Source: Pseudomonadales bacterium
Lineage (GTDB): Bacteria > Pseudomonadota > Gammaproteobacteria > Pseudomonadales > Pseudohongiellaceae
Assembly: GCA_023257655.1 (NCBI GenBank)
Contig: JALRBQ010000049.1
Coordinates: forward strand, 1-52,548
Direction: 5' to 3'
DNA: 52,548 nucleotides
How positions within the stretch are numbered: the first letter of the stretch is position 1; each line of letters opens with the position of its first letter. The position numbers and the translations under genes are program-made. Shown one piece after another: positions 36,596 through 44,606 of the stretch. The notes below the pieces were generated by a model, which made no database searches, was not told the DNA's origin, and saw only the letters and a program-made list of their open reading frames with translations.

Positions 36596-38073
36596 TGCTG
36601 GAACACTGTACCGAAGGTCGAATCATTCTCAGAGGTTCGGATAAGTTCTACACACGCCGTGAATTGCTGCACAGTAGTGAACAACTGCAGCAACACTTGC
36701 TGCGCACTGGTCTGACGCGCGTCGCGTTGTACGCCGAGAACGGCTGCGACTGGATCATTGCAGACCTCGCCTGCATTGAAGCAGAAATCTGCCTGATCCC
36801 CTTGCCGACGTTTTTCAGCGGGCAGCAACTGCGCCATGCGCTCGAGACCTGCAACGTGACGACAATCATCACCGATCATCCCGATGCCTTGCTGACAAAA
36901 CTTGGCGCCGAGCAACAATTCAGTACGACGAAGAGTCTGGGCAGTCTGCATCTCGTCCAATTGCCGAAAGCAGATCGCGCAGTCGCCATCCCGCCGGGCA
37001 CGGGCAAGATTACGTTTACCTCAGGCTCCACCGGTCAGCCCAAAGGGGTATGTCTGTCCCATGCACAGCTCAGGCGTCAGGCCGAAGCTCTGCGCGATCT
37101 GGTCGCGCTGGAGCAGCCGCGGCATCTGTGTTTGTTGCCCTTGAGCACGCTGCTCGAGAATGTGGCGGGCGTCTATGCGCCGCTGCTTGCCAATGGCGAA
37201 ATTCTCGTACCTTCTGGCGAGTCGCTTGGATTCAGGGGCAGTGCGTTGGTAGCGCCGATGCAATTGCTCGCGCAATTGACCGAATTGCAACCGCACACAC
37301 TTATTCTGATCCCGGAATTACTGGCGTTTCTTACCGCTTCTGCGCGTCGCGGCTGGCCAGTGCCGACTTCGCTGCGATTCGTTGCCGTTGGCGGAGCTCG
37401 TGTTCCCGCCGATGCCGTCGTCGCCGCGAGGGATTGCGGGATTCCCGTGTTTGAAGGATATGGTCTGTCGGAGTGCGCATCAGTCGTGAGTCTGAACACC
37501 CGCCGACACGATCTGCCTGGCAGTTGCGGCCAGCCGCTGCCCACCGTCAACGTTACCATCGACGACGGTGAAGTAGTCGTACACGGCAATGCCATGCTGG
37601 GATATGTCAACGAGCCCGAGAGCTGGCAAAAAGCGGCAATAACCACAGGCGATCTTGGTCACTTTGACAGCTCGGGATTTCTTCATATCAGCGGTCGCAA
37701 GAAGAATGTGTTGATCACCAGTTATGGCCGCAACATCTCGCCGGAATGGGTGGAGAGCGAATTGCTGGTGAATTCCCGGCTGAGCGAGGCGCTCGTGCTC
37801 GGCGATGGTCGTCCCTATTGTGTCGCATTGCTCTCGCCAGCAACTGCCGATGTTACCGATGAGGAGCTGGCCGCATGGGTGACCCAGGTCAATGCACAAT
37901 TGCCGGATTACGCGCGCGTTCGAAACTGGTATCGGCTGCCCATTCCCCTGCGGGCGAGTCCGGTGTTGATGACCCCGAACGGCAAACCGCGCCGTGACAA
38001 GATCGCGGAATTGATGCAGGACAAAATCGACGCGCTTTACGCCGTTGACCTGTCCCCGGATCGTGTTGCCTGA
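36592..38073 (+). CDS. Adenylate-forming ligase (AMP-binding, acyl-CoA/ACP synthetase-like)
   Basis: This 493-residue enzyme activates a carboxylic acid with ATP and passes the acyl group to CoA, a carrier or an amine. ANL-superfamily motifs are present: P-loop TFTSGSTGQPKG (141-152), VFEGYGLSECASVVS (A5), ITTGDLGHFDSSGFL (A7), GRKKNVLITSYGRNISPEWVE (A8 hinge, in part) and the catalytic Lys in TPNGKPRRDKI (A10). The N-terminal domain is slightly short for long-chain acyl-CoA synthetases. No carrier protein gene is nearby, so a housekeeping ACP or CoA would be the acceptor. It overlaps the T_hemolysin gene and precedes the diiron oxidase by 34 bases. The substrate is unknown; the neighbours suggest a fatty acid. 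Confidence 0.87.
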   Translation: MMLEHCTEGRIILRGSDKFYTRRELLHSSEQLQQHLLRTGLTRVALYAENGCDWIIADLACIEAEICLIPLPTFFSGQQLRHALETCNVTTIITDHPDALLTKLGAEQQFSTTKSLGSLHLVQLPKADRAVAIPPGTGKITFTSGSTGQPKGVCLSHAQLRRQAEALRDLVALEQPRHLCLLPLSTLLENVAGVYAPLLANGEILVPSGESLGFRGSALVAPMQLLAQLTELQPHTLILIPELLAFLTASARRGWPVPTSLRFVAVGGARVPADAVVAARDCGIPVFEGYGLSECASVVSLNTRRHDLPGSCGQPLPTVNVTIDDGEVVVHGNAMLGYVNEPESWQKAAITTGDLGHFDSSGFLHISGRKKNVLITSYGRNISPEWVESELLVNSRLSEALVLGDGRPYCVALLSPATADVTDEELAAWVTQVNAQLPDYARVRNWYRLPIPLRASPVLMTPNGKPRRDKIAELMQDKIDALYAVDLSPDRVA

Positions 38074-38107
38074 CACTCAATTACTGAAACCGAACCACGG
38101 AGTTCAC

Positions 38108-38788
38108 ATGCAATTTTTTGACAGACTCGTCATGGAAACTGAGGCCGAACGCAATTCGCTACTGTCGGCTCCCATCATCGCGCGCTGCTTCAGCGGCGAC
38201 ATCACCCTCAAAGACTACCTCGATTTTCTCACCCAGGCGTTTCATCACGTTCGCCATACGGTACCGCTGATGATGGCGGTAGGGGCACGCTTGCCCCAGG
38301 ACAAGGAGTGGATGCGCGAGGCCGTCGCGGAGTACATCGAGGAAGAAATAGGGCATCAGGAATGGATACTTAATGACATCGCCGTGTGCGGCGGTGACAA
38401 AGAGGCCGCACGGCACAGTCAGCCCGCCCAGGCTACCGAGCTCATGGTGGCGTACGCGTATGACATGATCAACCGCATAAATCCGCTGGGATTTTTCGGC
38501 ATGGTGCATGTGCTTGAGGGCACCAGTATCAATATGGCCGACCGGATCGCCGATGCTGTGCGGACCACGCTGAACCTGCCGAAGAAAGCGTTCTCCTATC
38601 TCTATTCGCACGGCTCACTGGATCAGGACCACGTGCAATTCTTCGAGAATCTCATGAACCGAATCGAGGACAGGGCAGAGCAGGACCTCATCATTCATAG
38701 CTGCAAGGTCTTCTACCGACTCTACGGCGATATCTTTCGTGGTCTCGGTGGCAATGTCGAAGCAGTACCGTTGTTGCGGAGTGCGTAA
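38108..38788 (+). CDS. Haem-oxygenase-like diiron oxidase (HDO, TenA-like fold)
   Basis: This 226-residue protein is a soluble all-helical enzyme of the iron-containing redox / TenA-like group, which includes UndA and CADD. A complete set of likely iron ligands is visible: E80 and H83 in YIEEEIGHQEW, E137 in HVLEGTSIN, and H168, D172 and H175 in SHGSLDQDHVQFF. The H-x3-D-x2-H spacing is the HDO hallmark, so an oxygen-activating diiron or mono-iron site is likely. TenA thiaminase activity is unlikely because its active-site Cys is not evident. The ATG at 38108 follows ACGGAG. It is flanked by an acyl ligase and an SDR, implying oxidation of an acyl or aminoacyl intermediate. Confidence 0.85.
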   Translation: MQFFDRLVMETEAERNSLLSAPIIARCFSGDITLKDYLDFLTQAFHHVRHTVPLMMAVGARLPQDKEWMREAVAEYIEEEIGHQEWILNDIAVCGGDKEAARHSQPAQATELMVAYAYDMINRINPLGFFGMVHVLEGTSINMADRIADAVRTTLNLPKKAFSYLYSHGSLDQDHVQFFENLMNRIEDRAEQDLIIHSCKVFYRLYGDIFRGLGGNVEAVPLLRSA

Positions 38789-38790
38789 CG

Positions 38791-39585
38791 ATGAAATTGC
38801 AGAATAAGCGTTTTCTTGTAACAGGTGCCACCGGCGGCATTGGCAGCGTGGTTTGCAAATTGCTCGCTGAAAAAGGTGCGCGGCTATTGATGACTTCGAC
38901 CCAATTGGTGGCATTGGACCTGCTCCGCAAGCAATTGCCCGGCAGCCATGAATTCGCCGTAGCCAATCTCGATACTGCGACTGGCCGCCAGGATGTCGTC
39001 GATGCCTGCGCCGAACAGGGAGGTATTGACGGTCTAATCAATCTGGCCGGGGTGCTGGATTTTGCCCTGTTTGAACAGCAATCCCCCGACATGATCGAGA
39101 AGATCATCGCGACCAATTTGCTGGCGCCGATGCTGCTCTGTCACGCCGTGCTGCCTGCGCTGCGTACGCGGGAGACGGCTGTCCTGCTCAATGTCGGCTC
39201 TATCTTCGGCAGCATCGGTCATCCGGGGTTCGTCAGTTATTGCACGAGCAAGGCGGGGATGAAGTGTTTTACCGAGGCGCTGGCCCGGGAATTGGCGGAC
39301 ACCCCGGTAAGAGTTGCCTATATCGCGCCGCGCGCGACGGCAACGACCATGAATGGCGCCCGCGTCGATGCGCTCAATGCGGCCCTTGGCAATAAGGCCG
39401 ACACGCCCGAGTTCGTCGCGGGAGAAATTGTCGCGTTTCTTAAGGGCAATGAGCGCATTCGTTATCTTGGTTGGCCGGAAAAATTATTCGTCCGTATCAA
39501 TGCGGTATTGCCGGGTCTCGTACACAACTCACTCGTCCGGAACCTTCCGGTCATCAAAAAGTTTGCAACAGCAGGAGAAATGTAA
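38791..39585 (+). CDS. Short-chain dehydrogenase/reductase
   Basis: This 264-residue classical SDR has the cofactor motif TGATGGIG (11-18), NLAGVLD (NNAG equivalent, about 84-90), and the catalytic residues S137 (NVGSIFG), Y150 and K154 (YCTSKAG). The first strand is followed by Ser/Thr-rich residues rather than Asp (LLMTSTQ), suggesting NADPH preference. The C-terminal 30 residues are hydrophobic or amphipathic and resemble those of SDRs acting on fatty acyl substrates. It begins 2 bases after the diiron oxidase stop; its stop and the next start overlap (TAATG). It likely reduces or oxidises an intermediate of the same pathway. Confidence 0.9.
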   Translation: MKLQNKRFLVTGATGGIGSVVCKLLAEKGARLLMTSTQLVALDLLRKQLPGSHEFAVANLDTATGRQDVVDACAEQGGIDGLINLAGVLDFALFEQQSPDMIEKIIATNLLAPMLLCHAVLPALRTRETAVLLNVGSIFGSIGHPGFVSYCTSKAGMKCFTEALARELADTPVRVAYIAPRATATTMNGARVDALNAALGNKADTPEFVAGEIVAFLKGNERIRYLGWPEKLFVRINAVLPGLVHNSLVRNLPVIKKFATAGEM

Positions 39586-40229
39586 TGAAAACGAAATTAG
39601 CGATAATGGCAGGACTGGTTCTTGCGCTGAGTCCGGTAGGTATGCTGATGGCCTCAGAGATGCAGGACGTGGCGCAATTGCAGGAGCGCTGGGCCGAAGT
39701 CAATTACCAGATCGAAGGCAAATCGCAACTCACGGCCTTTGAGCAACTGATCGAACAGGCCGATGCGATGACGGCCGGCAATCCGGGCAGCGCAGCTCTA
39801 TGGACCTGGAGCGGCATCATCAAATCAACCTACGCAGGCGCCAAGGGTGGGCTGGGGGCGCTGGGAATGGCGAAGGCCGCAAAGGCTGACCTCGAGAAGG
39901 CCATGAAGATCAATGCCGAAACCCTGGACGGCTCCGCACTCACCAGCCTCGGCATCCTCTATCACAGCGTTCCGGGTTGGCCGGTCGGCTTTGGTGACGA
40001 GGAAAAGGCAGAGGAACTTCTTGCACGGGGTGTGGCTCTAAACCCACAAGGGATAGACACAAACTATTTCTACGGCACTTATCTGCTCGACCGCAAGCGC
40101 TATCAGGAAGCACAAGACTATCTGCAGCGCGCACAGCAGGCCGCCCCCCGGCCACACCGGGAAGTGGCTGACGTTGGCCGGCAAAAAGAAATCACCGAGG
40201 CAATGGCTGTCGTAGCGAGGAAACTGTAA
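39585..40229 (+). CDS. Periplasmic TPR-like protein of the HDO operon
   Basis: This 214-residue protein has a signal peptide (about 1-24, MKTKLAIMAGLVLALSPVGM, cleavage near MAS-EM) and helical repeats resembling TPRs (KADLEKAMKINAETLDGSALTSLGILYH; AEELLARGVALNPQGIDTNYFYGTYLLDRKRYQEA, in part). A glycine-rich joint (YAGAKGGLGALGMAKA) sits in the middle. It starts with ATG in the TAATG overlap with the SDR gene and follows a good AGGAGA site. The regulator gene begins 9 bases later. The family is unknown to me; it may be a periplasmic scaffold or a binding partner of the sensor kinase. Confidence 0.72.
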   Translation: MKTKLAIMAGLVLALSPVGMLMASEMQDVAQLQERWAEVNYQIEGKSQLTAFEQLIEQADAMTAGNPGSAALWTWSGIIKSTYAGAKGGLGALGMAKAAKADLEKAMKINAETLDGSALTSLGILYHSVPGWPVGFGDEEKAEELLARGVALNPQGIDTNYFYGTYLLDRKRYQEAQDYLQRAQQAAPRPHREVADVGRQKEITEAMAVVARKL

Positions 40230-40238
40230 TATCGCGGT

Positions 40239-40904
40239 ATGCAAATATTGTTGGTGGAAGACGATCTGCCGCTCGCCCAGAGCCTGCGCACGGCGCTGCA
40301 AAAGGCAGGCTATGCGGTCAATCACGTCGATAAGGGACATTCAGCTCTCAATGCAATAAAGATTGAGCTGCCTGATATCGTCATACTGGACATCGGTCTG
40401 CCCGATCTCGACGGTATTACCGTCCTCAAATCCCTGCGCAAGACTCACAAGACCCTGTCGGTACTGCTGCTGACGGCTCGGGACAGCGTCGAGGACAAGG
40501 TCGCTGGACTGGATAACGGTGCGGATGACTACCTCGCCAAGCCCTTCGAGATGTCCGAGTTGCTGGCACGTCTGCGGGTTCTGGAGCGGCGTCTGTCGAC
40601 CAGCAAGACCACCGAGATCTGCGTCGGTCGGGTCTGTATAGACACCGCTGGCTATCGCGTCACACTTGACGGGAATGAGATCGAGCTGGCGAAGAAAGAA
40701 TACATGGTGCTCAAGACACTGATGGAGAATGCCGGACGCATCCAGACCCGGGAGGGACTCGAGAGTCGCCTCTACAGCTGGGGCGAGGAAGTTTCCAGTA
40801 ACGCCGTCGAAGTACACGTGCATCACCTGCGCAAGAAACTTGGTAATGATTTTATTCGCACTGTCAGAGGTGTTGGCTACAAGGTAGATGCCGGAGGAGT
40901 CTGA
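40239..40904 (+). CDS. OmpR-family response regulator, PmrA/QseB-like
   Basis: This 221-residue transcription factor has a receiver domain (1-115) with the acidic pocket E7/D8/D9, phospho-acceptor D51 (VILDIGLPD), T79 and K101 (AKPFE). A winged-helix DNA-binding domain (about 128-218) carries EEVSSNAVEVHVHHLRKKLG and FIRTVRGVGYKV. These are the recognition-helix and wing residues typical of QseB/PmrA/BasR. Such regulators bind direct repeats spaced 11 bases apart, as found in the three PmrA-box-like sites upstream. The gene is inside the operon it may control, suggesting feedback. Its stop overlaps the kinase start (TGATG). Confidence 0.93.
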   Translation: MQILLVEDDLPLAQSLRTALQKAGYAVNHVDKGHSALNAIKIELPDIVILDIGLPDLDGITVLKSLRKTHKTLSVLLLTARDSVEDKVAGLDNGADDYLAKPFEMSELLARLRVLERRLSTSKTTEICVGRVCIDTAGYRVTLDGNEIELAKKEYMVLKTLMENAGRIQTREGLESRLYSWGEEVSSNAVEVHVHHLRKKLGNDFIRTVRGVGYKVDAGGV

Positions 40905-42214
40905 TGCGTTCCATCCGCTTCTTCCTTGTCGCGGGCATTCTCGCCACGCTGATCCTGTTTAATTTTATCGCCGCCCTCCAGGGCTATCAGTCTTCCATGG
41001 AGGAGGCCGACACACTGTTCGATAACCAGATGCTGGATCTGGCGCGGCTCGTGTCAAACCTCGATTACTCGAATGCGGAAGATAACGCCATCCGGCTTGG
41101 CAACGACCTCACTTTTCAGGTCTGGCAAGATGGCAGTCTGCTGGCAGCATCGAGCAATGCCCCCGCGGCACCGATTCAGGAGTTGGTGCCGGGTTTCGAA
41201 TATGCCAACTTCAATGGGTATCGCTGGCGCACCTTCACTCGCTATGAAGACTTTCGTGATCGCTGGGTCGTCGTGGCCGAGCGTACGGACTTGCGGTTCA
41301 TCCTCGCCGAGAATGTGGTTATCGAATCCCTTTTTCCGCTGCTGCTGGGCATACCTCTGATTGGACTGCTCATTTGGATCATCGTCAGTCGCGGCCTGCA
41401 CCCGCTGCAAGAACTCTCCACTCAACTAAAAGGCAAGCGCGCGAACGACCTGTCGCCGATATTGTATTCCAATTCACGAATCGAGTTGGATCAGATGATC
41501 GAATCGGTCAATGGTTTCATTGATCGGTTGGCCCAGGCAATGGATCGGGAGAAGCGTTTCTCCGCCGATGCCGCTCACGAATTACGAACTCCAATTAGCG
41601 CGCTGAAAGTGCAGTTGCATAATCTACGTTCCGAGATTTCGACCGATAGCGATTCTTACCAGCAACTGCAACTCGGCGTTGAGCGTATGCAGCATCTCAT
41701 CGAGCAATTACTGGCGCTCTACCGCTCCACGCCCGAGCAGTTCGAGGCGAACTGCACGCGGGTGGATCTGGTGCTGACGGCCCAGCGCCAGATCGCCCTG
41801 TTATATCCGGGTTTTGAGCGCAAGAGTCAGCAAGTCGAGCTGGAGTCGGAGCTGGAGCCAGCGATGATTACCGGCGATCAGTTTGCACTGGAGACCCTGG
41901 TATCGAATCTGTTGACGAATGCCAGCAAGTACACGCAGTCGGGCGGTACCATACTGGTACGAATCCGTGAAATAGCGGATGAAATCTGTCTGACGGTAGA
42001 AGATAATGGGCCGGGCATCCCGCTGGCGGATCGCAAGCATGTGTTCGACCGCTTCTATCGCGCAGACAGGAATGCCGAGAATGCCCAGGTGCCTGGATGC
42101 GGGTTGGGCCTGACGATCATCAAACACATTGCCGAGCTGCATAATGCCCGTGTCGTACTCGAAGACTCCAGCTTTACTACCGGATGTGCCTTCCATGTCT
42201 ATTTCAAGAAGTAG
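40904..42214 (+). CDS. Sensor histidine kinase, PmrB/QseC-like
   Basis: This 436-residue inner-membrane kinase is the likely partner of the upstream regulator. Transmembrane helices lie at about 5-26 and 140-162, bracketing a periplasmic sensor of about 110 residues rich in acidic residues (MEEAD, YSNAEDN, RYEDFRD). Then come a HAMP-like linker, the H-box FSADAAHELRTPISALK (H225), the N-box LVSNLLTNASKYTQSGG, and the G boxes DNGPGIPLADR and GCGLGLTIIK. Salmonella PmrB senses Fe3+ with periplasmic ExxE motifs; I see acidic clusters here but no exact ExxE. The next gene starts inside its last 20 bases. Confidence 0.93.
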   Translation: MRSIRFFLVAGILATLILFNFIAALQGYQSSMEEADTLFDNQMLDLARLVSNLDYSNAEDNAIRLGNDLTFQVWQDGSLLAASSNAPAAPIQELVPGFEYANFNGYRWRTFTRYEDFRDRWVVVAERTDLRFILAENVVIESLFPLLLGIPLIGLLIWIIVSRGLHPLQELSTQLKGKRANDLSPILYSNSRIELDQMIESVNGFIDRLAQAMDREKRFSADAAHELRTPISALKVQLHNLRSEISTDSDSYQQLQLGVERMQHLIEQLLALYRSTPEQFEANCTRVDLVLTAQRQIALLYPGFERKSQQVELESELEPAMITGDQFALETLVSNLLTNASKYTQSGGTILVRIREIADEICLTVEDNGPGIPLADRKHVFDRFYRADRNAENAQVPGCGLGLTIIKHIAELHNARVVLEDSSFTTGCAFHVYFKK

Positions 42215-42551
42215 GTTTTCGGGCTTACTAGCCCGCGTATGCCTGCCCCTTTCGCTGCTCGGCGGTGTCAGTCAGGCATCGGGCGCAGTGCCGGAGATCG
42301 AACTGATCATCAAGGATCACCTGTTCTTCCCCGCCACGATCGAGATCCCCGCACGGCAGAAGGTGCGGGTGCGTATCATCAATCAGGATCCTTCGCCGGA
42401 GGAATTCGAGAGCTTCGAACTGAATCGCGAGAAACTGGTAGTAGGTTATGGCGAGGTCGTAATTTTCATTGGTCCGCTGGAACCTGGTGAGTATCCCTTT
42501 TTTGGCGAGTTCTATCCGAAGACTGCACAAGGAGTCGTCATTGCCAAATAA
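42195..42551 (+). CDS. Periplasmic cupredoxin-domain protein (EfeO-N-terminus-like)
   Basis: This 118-residue protein has a signal peptide (about 1-30, MSISRSRFSGLLARVCLPLS, cleaved near ASG-A) followed by one cupredoxin-like beta-sandwich: IELIIKDHLFFPATIEIPA at the start and GPLEPGEYPFFGEF near the end. The usual blue-copper Cys-x-His/Met cluster is not evident; one His (KDH) and several Glu remain, as in the cupredoxin part of EfeO. Together with the FTR1-type permease that follows 18 bases later, it fits a two-part EfeUO-like iron uptake module. The ATG at 42195 lies within the histidine-kinase gene. Confidence 0.78.
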   Translation: MSISRSRFSGLLARVCLPLSLLGGVSQASGAVPEIELIIKDHLFFPATIEIPARQKVRVRIINQDPSPEEFESFELNREKLVVGYGEVVIFIGPLEPGEYPFFGEFYPKTAQGVVIAK

Positions 42552-42569
42552 TCGCGTACGGGTAGCTGC

Positions 42570-43406
42570 ATGTTTCTGAATGCCGTCGTGCTGGTCTTGC
42601 AGGAGATACTTGAGGCCGCGCTGTTGCTCAGCGTGATGCTCGTCTTCACGCGATTGTTCCACCTTGTCTGGCAGCAGAATTTCCTCCTGCGTGACAGCTG
42701 GGTCTATTACGGTATCGTATTGGGAGGGCTGGGAGCCGGTATCTACGCACAGTTAACCCCGCAGATTTCCTCGTGGTTCGACTATGTCGGTCAGGAAGTT
42801 GTCAATGCCGGTATTCATGTCGTCACGTTGTCGCTACTGACGGTATTGACCTTTGTGGCACCTCTGAGTCACCTCGATGCCAAACCCTACGCCCGCAGCC
42901 GGCTGGTCAGTCTGTGCATGATTGGCATCGTACTGCTGTCGATCGTGCGAGAATGCTCGGAGATCATGCAATACATGGGCGGTATCGCATCCCAGCCGGA
43001 TAACTTCACACCCGTTCTCTTCGGCGGCATCATCGGTGCCGGTATCGGCGTCAGCACAGGAATACTGTTGTTCTATGGCATTGTCAATCTGCAGACCCGC
43101 GTCGCATTTCGCAGTGCACTCATTCTGTTGTGTCTTATAGCAGGTAATATGGCCGCCCAGGTCGCGATGCTGCTGAATCAGGCAGACTGGCTGCCTTATA
43201 CGCCCGTGGTGTGGAACTCATCTAATCTGATTCCAGAAACCTCGGTCTTCGGACATCTGCTCTATGCCCTGATCGGCTACGAAGCCACGCCCTCGCTACT
43301 GCAGGTGTGTTTTTACGCGGCGGGTATCGTGCTGGTTGGTGTCAGCCCACTCTTCCGCCGGATCTGGTCGGACAAGCCCAAACCGATGGTGCAATACGCC
43401 TCATGA
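42570..43406 (+). CDS. FTR1/EfeU-like iron permease
   Basis: This 278-residue inner-membrane protein has about seven hydrophobic helices and the paired glutamate motifs of FTR1-family iron permeases: QEILE (11-15) in the first helix and RECSE (127-131) in the fourth. The first motif has Gln where Arg is normal (RExxE), a conservative but uncommon change. These residues would bind and pass ferric or ferrous iron. With the preceding periplasmic cupredoxin it probably imports iron, which could supply the diiron oxidase in the same operon. It overlaps the next gene by 4 bases. Confidence 0.82.
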   Translation: MFLNAVVLVLQEILEAALLLSVMLVFTRLFHLVWQQNFLLRDSWVYYGIVLGGLGAGIYAQLTPQISSWFDYVGQEVVNAGIHVVTLSLLTVLTFVAPLSHLDAKPYARSRLVSLCMIGIVLLSIVRECSEIMQYMGGIASQPDNFTPVLFGGIIGAGIGVSTGILLFYGIVNLQTRVAFRSALILLCLIAGNMAAQVAMLLNQADWLPYTPVVWNSSNLIPETSVFGHLLYALIGYEATPSLLQVCFYAAGIVLVGVSPLFRRIWSDKPKPMVQYAS

Positions 43407-44152
43407 CCCAGTTAAGTTCTTGCAGGAAACCAACCCGCTTCACGGTGTTTCGCCGTGGCTTGTGCCTCGGTATCAGTCTGCTTGTTACAGGCACTGCCTT
43501 TGGCGACGGCAACGTCGTCAACAAGGTCTATCATCCCTACGTCGATGCGTTAGAGAGCGAGCTCGAGTATCGAGGCATCGTGCAGGACGAACAGAAGGGC
43601 CAGGTTAACCCCAGCCAGATTCATAGGCTCTCGTACGGCCGGTCCTTCGGCAATAATCTGTTCGGTGAACTCAATCTCATCGGGGCACGGGAGCGCGGTG
43701 GTTCCTTCGACGCCGACGCGTTTGAGCTCGAATTGAAATGGCAACTAACCGAGCAGGGTGAATACGACGCCGATTTTGGCATGGTCTTCGAGTACGAACA
43801 GAAGACCGGGTCGGATGTTCAGGAACTGGTGGCAGGCTTTCTCGTCGAGAAAGAAATCGGCCGCTGGAGTGGCGCCGCCAACCTGTTTCTGAAAGAAGAA
43901 TGGGGCGATGATATTCGCGGTGAATTCGAAACGGCTGCCGCGCTGCAAGCGCGTTACCGTTATGTCCGCAGCTTCGAGCCCGCGTTTGAACTGTACATGG
44001 GTCAAGACACCTTCGCGCTCGGTCCTGCCGTGCTCGGCAGTGCCATAGTTGGGACTCGCAAAACCGTTAGCTGGGAAGCCGGTGTGATGTTCGGCGAGAG
44101 TGATACAAGCCCCAATACCACCTTCAGATTCCTGTTGGAGTTTGAGTTCTAG
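43403..44152 (+). CDS. Small outer-membrane beta-barrel-like protein
   Basis: This 249-residue protein has a signal peptide (about 1-35, ending TGTAFG). The mature part is predicted all-beta with alternating hydrophobic residues (FGNNLFGELNLIGARERGG, FELELKWQL, YDADFGMVFEYEQKTG, AALQARYRYV, VSWEAGVMFG) and ends in aromatic FLLEFEF, a typical C-terminal barrel strand. It carries no named domain I recognise. It overlaps the FTR1-type gene by 4 bases, so it belongs to the same operon and may pass metal or report on it at the outer membrane. The ATG at 43403 avoids a long overlap. Confidence 0.72.
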   Translation: MTQLSSCRKPTRFTVFRRGLCLGISLLVTGTAFGDGNVVNKVYHPYVDALESELEYRGIVQDEQKGQVNPSQIHRLSYGRSFGNNLFGELNLIGARERGGSFDADAFELELKWQLTEQGEYDADFGMVFEYEQKTGSDVQELVAGFLVEKEIGRWSGAANLFLKEEWGDDIRGEFETAAALQARYRYVRSFEPAFELYMGQDTFALGPAVLGSAIVGTRKTVSWEAGVMFGESDTSPNTTFRFLLEFEF

Positions 44153-44205
44153 CGTTGTCAGTGCCAAGAAGTACCAATACGTACCAGGAAATACCGAGGA
44201 GCATC

Positions 44206-44598
44206 GTGAGAAACATCGAGACCCCCAAAGGATCCAGTTTGCCCGAAGCGAAGCGCGGCATCCCGCGTCTCATCGCGGCGGCGGGCTATTCATTCGCTGG
44301 CCTGAAGGCTGTGTTTCGTAGCGAGGAGGCGTTTCGCCTCGAGGTCTACACCAGCGTCGTGCTGATTCCGCTGGGTCTGTGGCTGGGCGAGGGTGGAGTC
44401 GAAAAATTGCTGCTGGCAGGTTCCCTGGTGTTGTTGATGATCATCGAGATGTTCAACACCGCAGTGGAAGTGGTGATCGATCGCATCGGCCCAGAGTTTC
44501 ACGCGATGTCGAAGGTTGCCAAGGATGTCGGCTCTGCCTGCGTGTTTCTTGGCATTGGCCTCGTGCTCGCCACCTGGCTACTCATTCTGGGTTTCTGA
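44206..44598 (+). CDS. dgkA: Diacylglycerol kinase
   Basis: This roughly 130-residue three-helix membrane enzyme phosphorylates diacylglycerol to phosphatidate, recycling lipid released when phosphoglycerol or phosphoethanolamine groups are moved to the envelope. Family motifs are AAGYSFAGLKAVFRSEEAFRLE (about 27-48) and the highly conserved EMFNTAVEVVIDRIG. The GTG at 44206 is chosen for its strong GAGGA site 6 bases upstream and normal length; the longer reading adds 17 poorly conserved residues. It follows the barrel gene by 53 bases and may be cotranscribed. Its presence beside LPS-modifying genes fits the regulons of PmrA and ColR type, which often include dgkA. Confidence 0.93.
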   Translation: MRNIETPKGSSLPEAKRGIPRLIAAAGYSFAGLKAVFRSEEAFRLEVYTSVVLIPLGLWLGEGGVEKLLLAGSLVLLMIIEMFNTAVEVVIDRIGPEFHAMSKVAKDVGSACVFLGIGLVLATWLLILGF

Positions 44599-44606
44599 AC
44601 ACCGCG

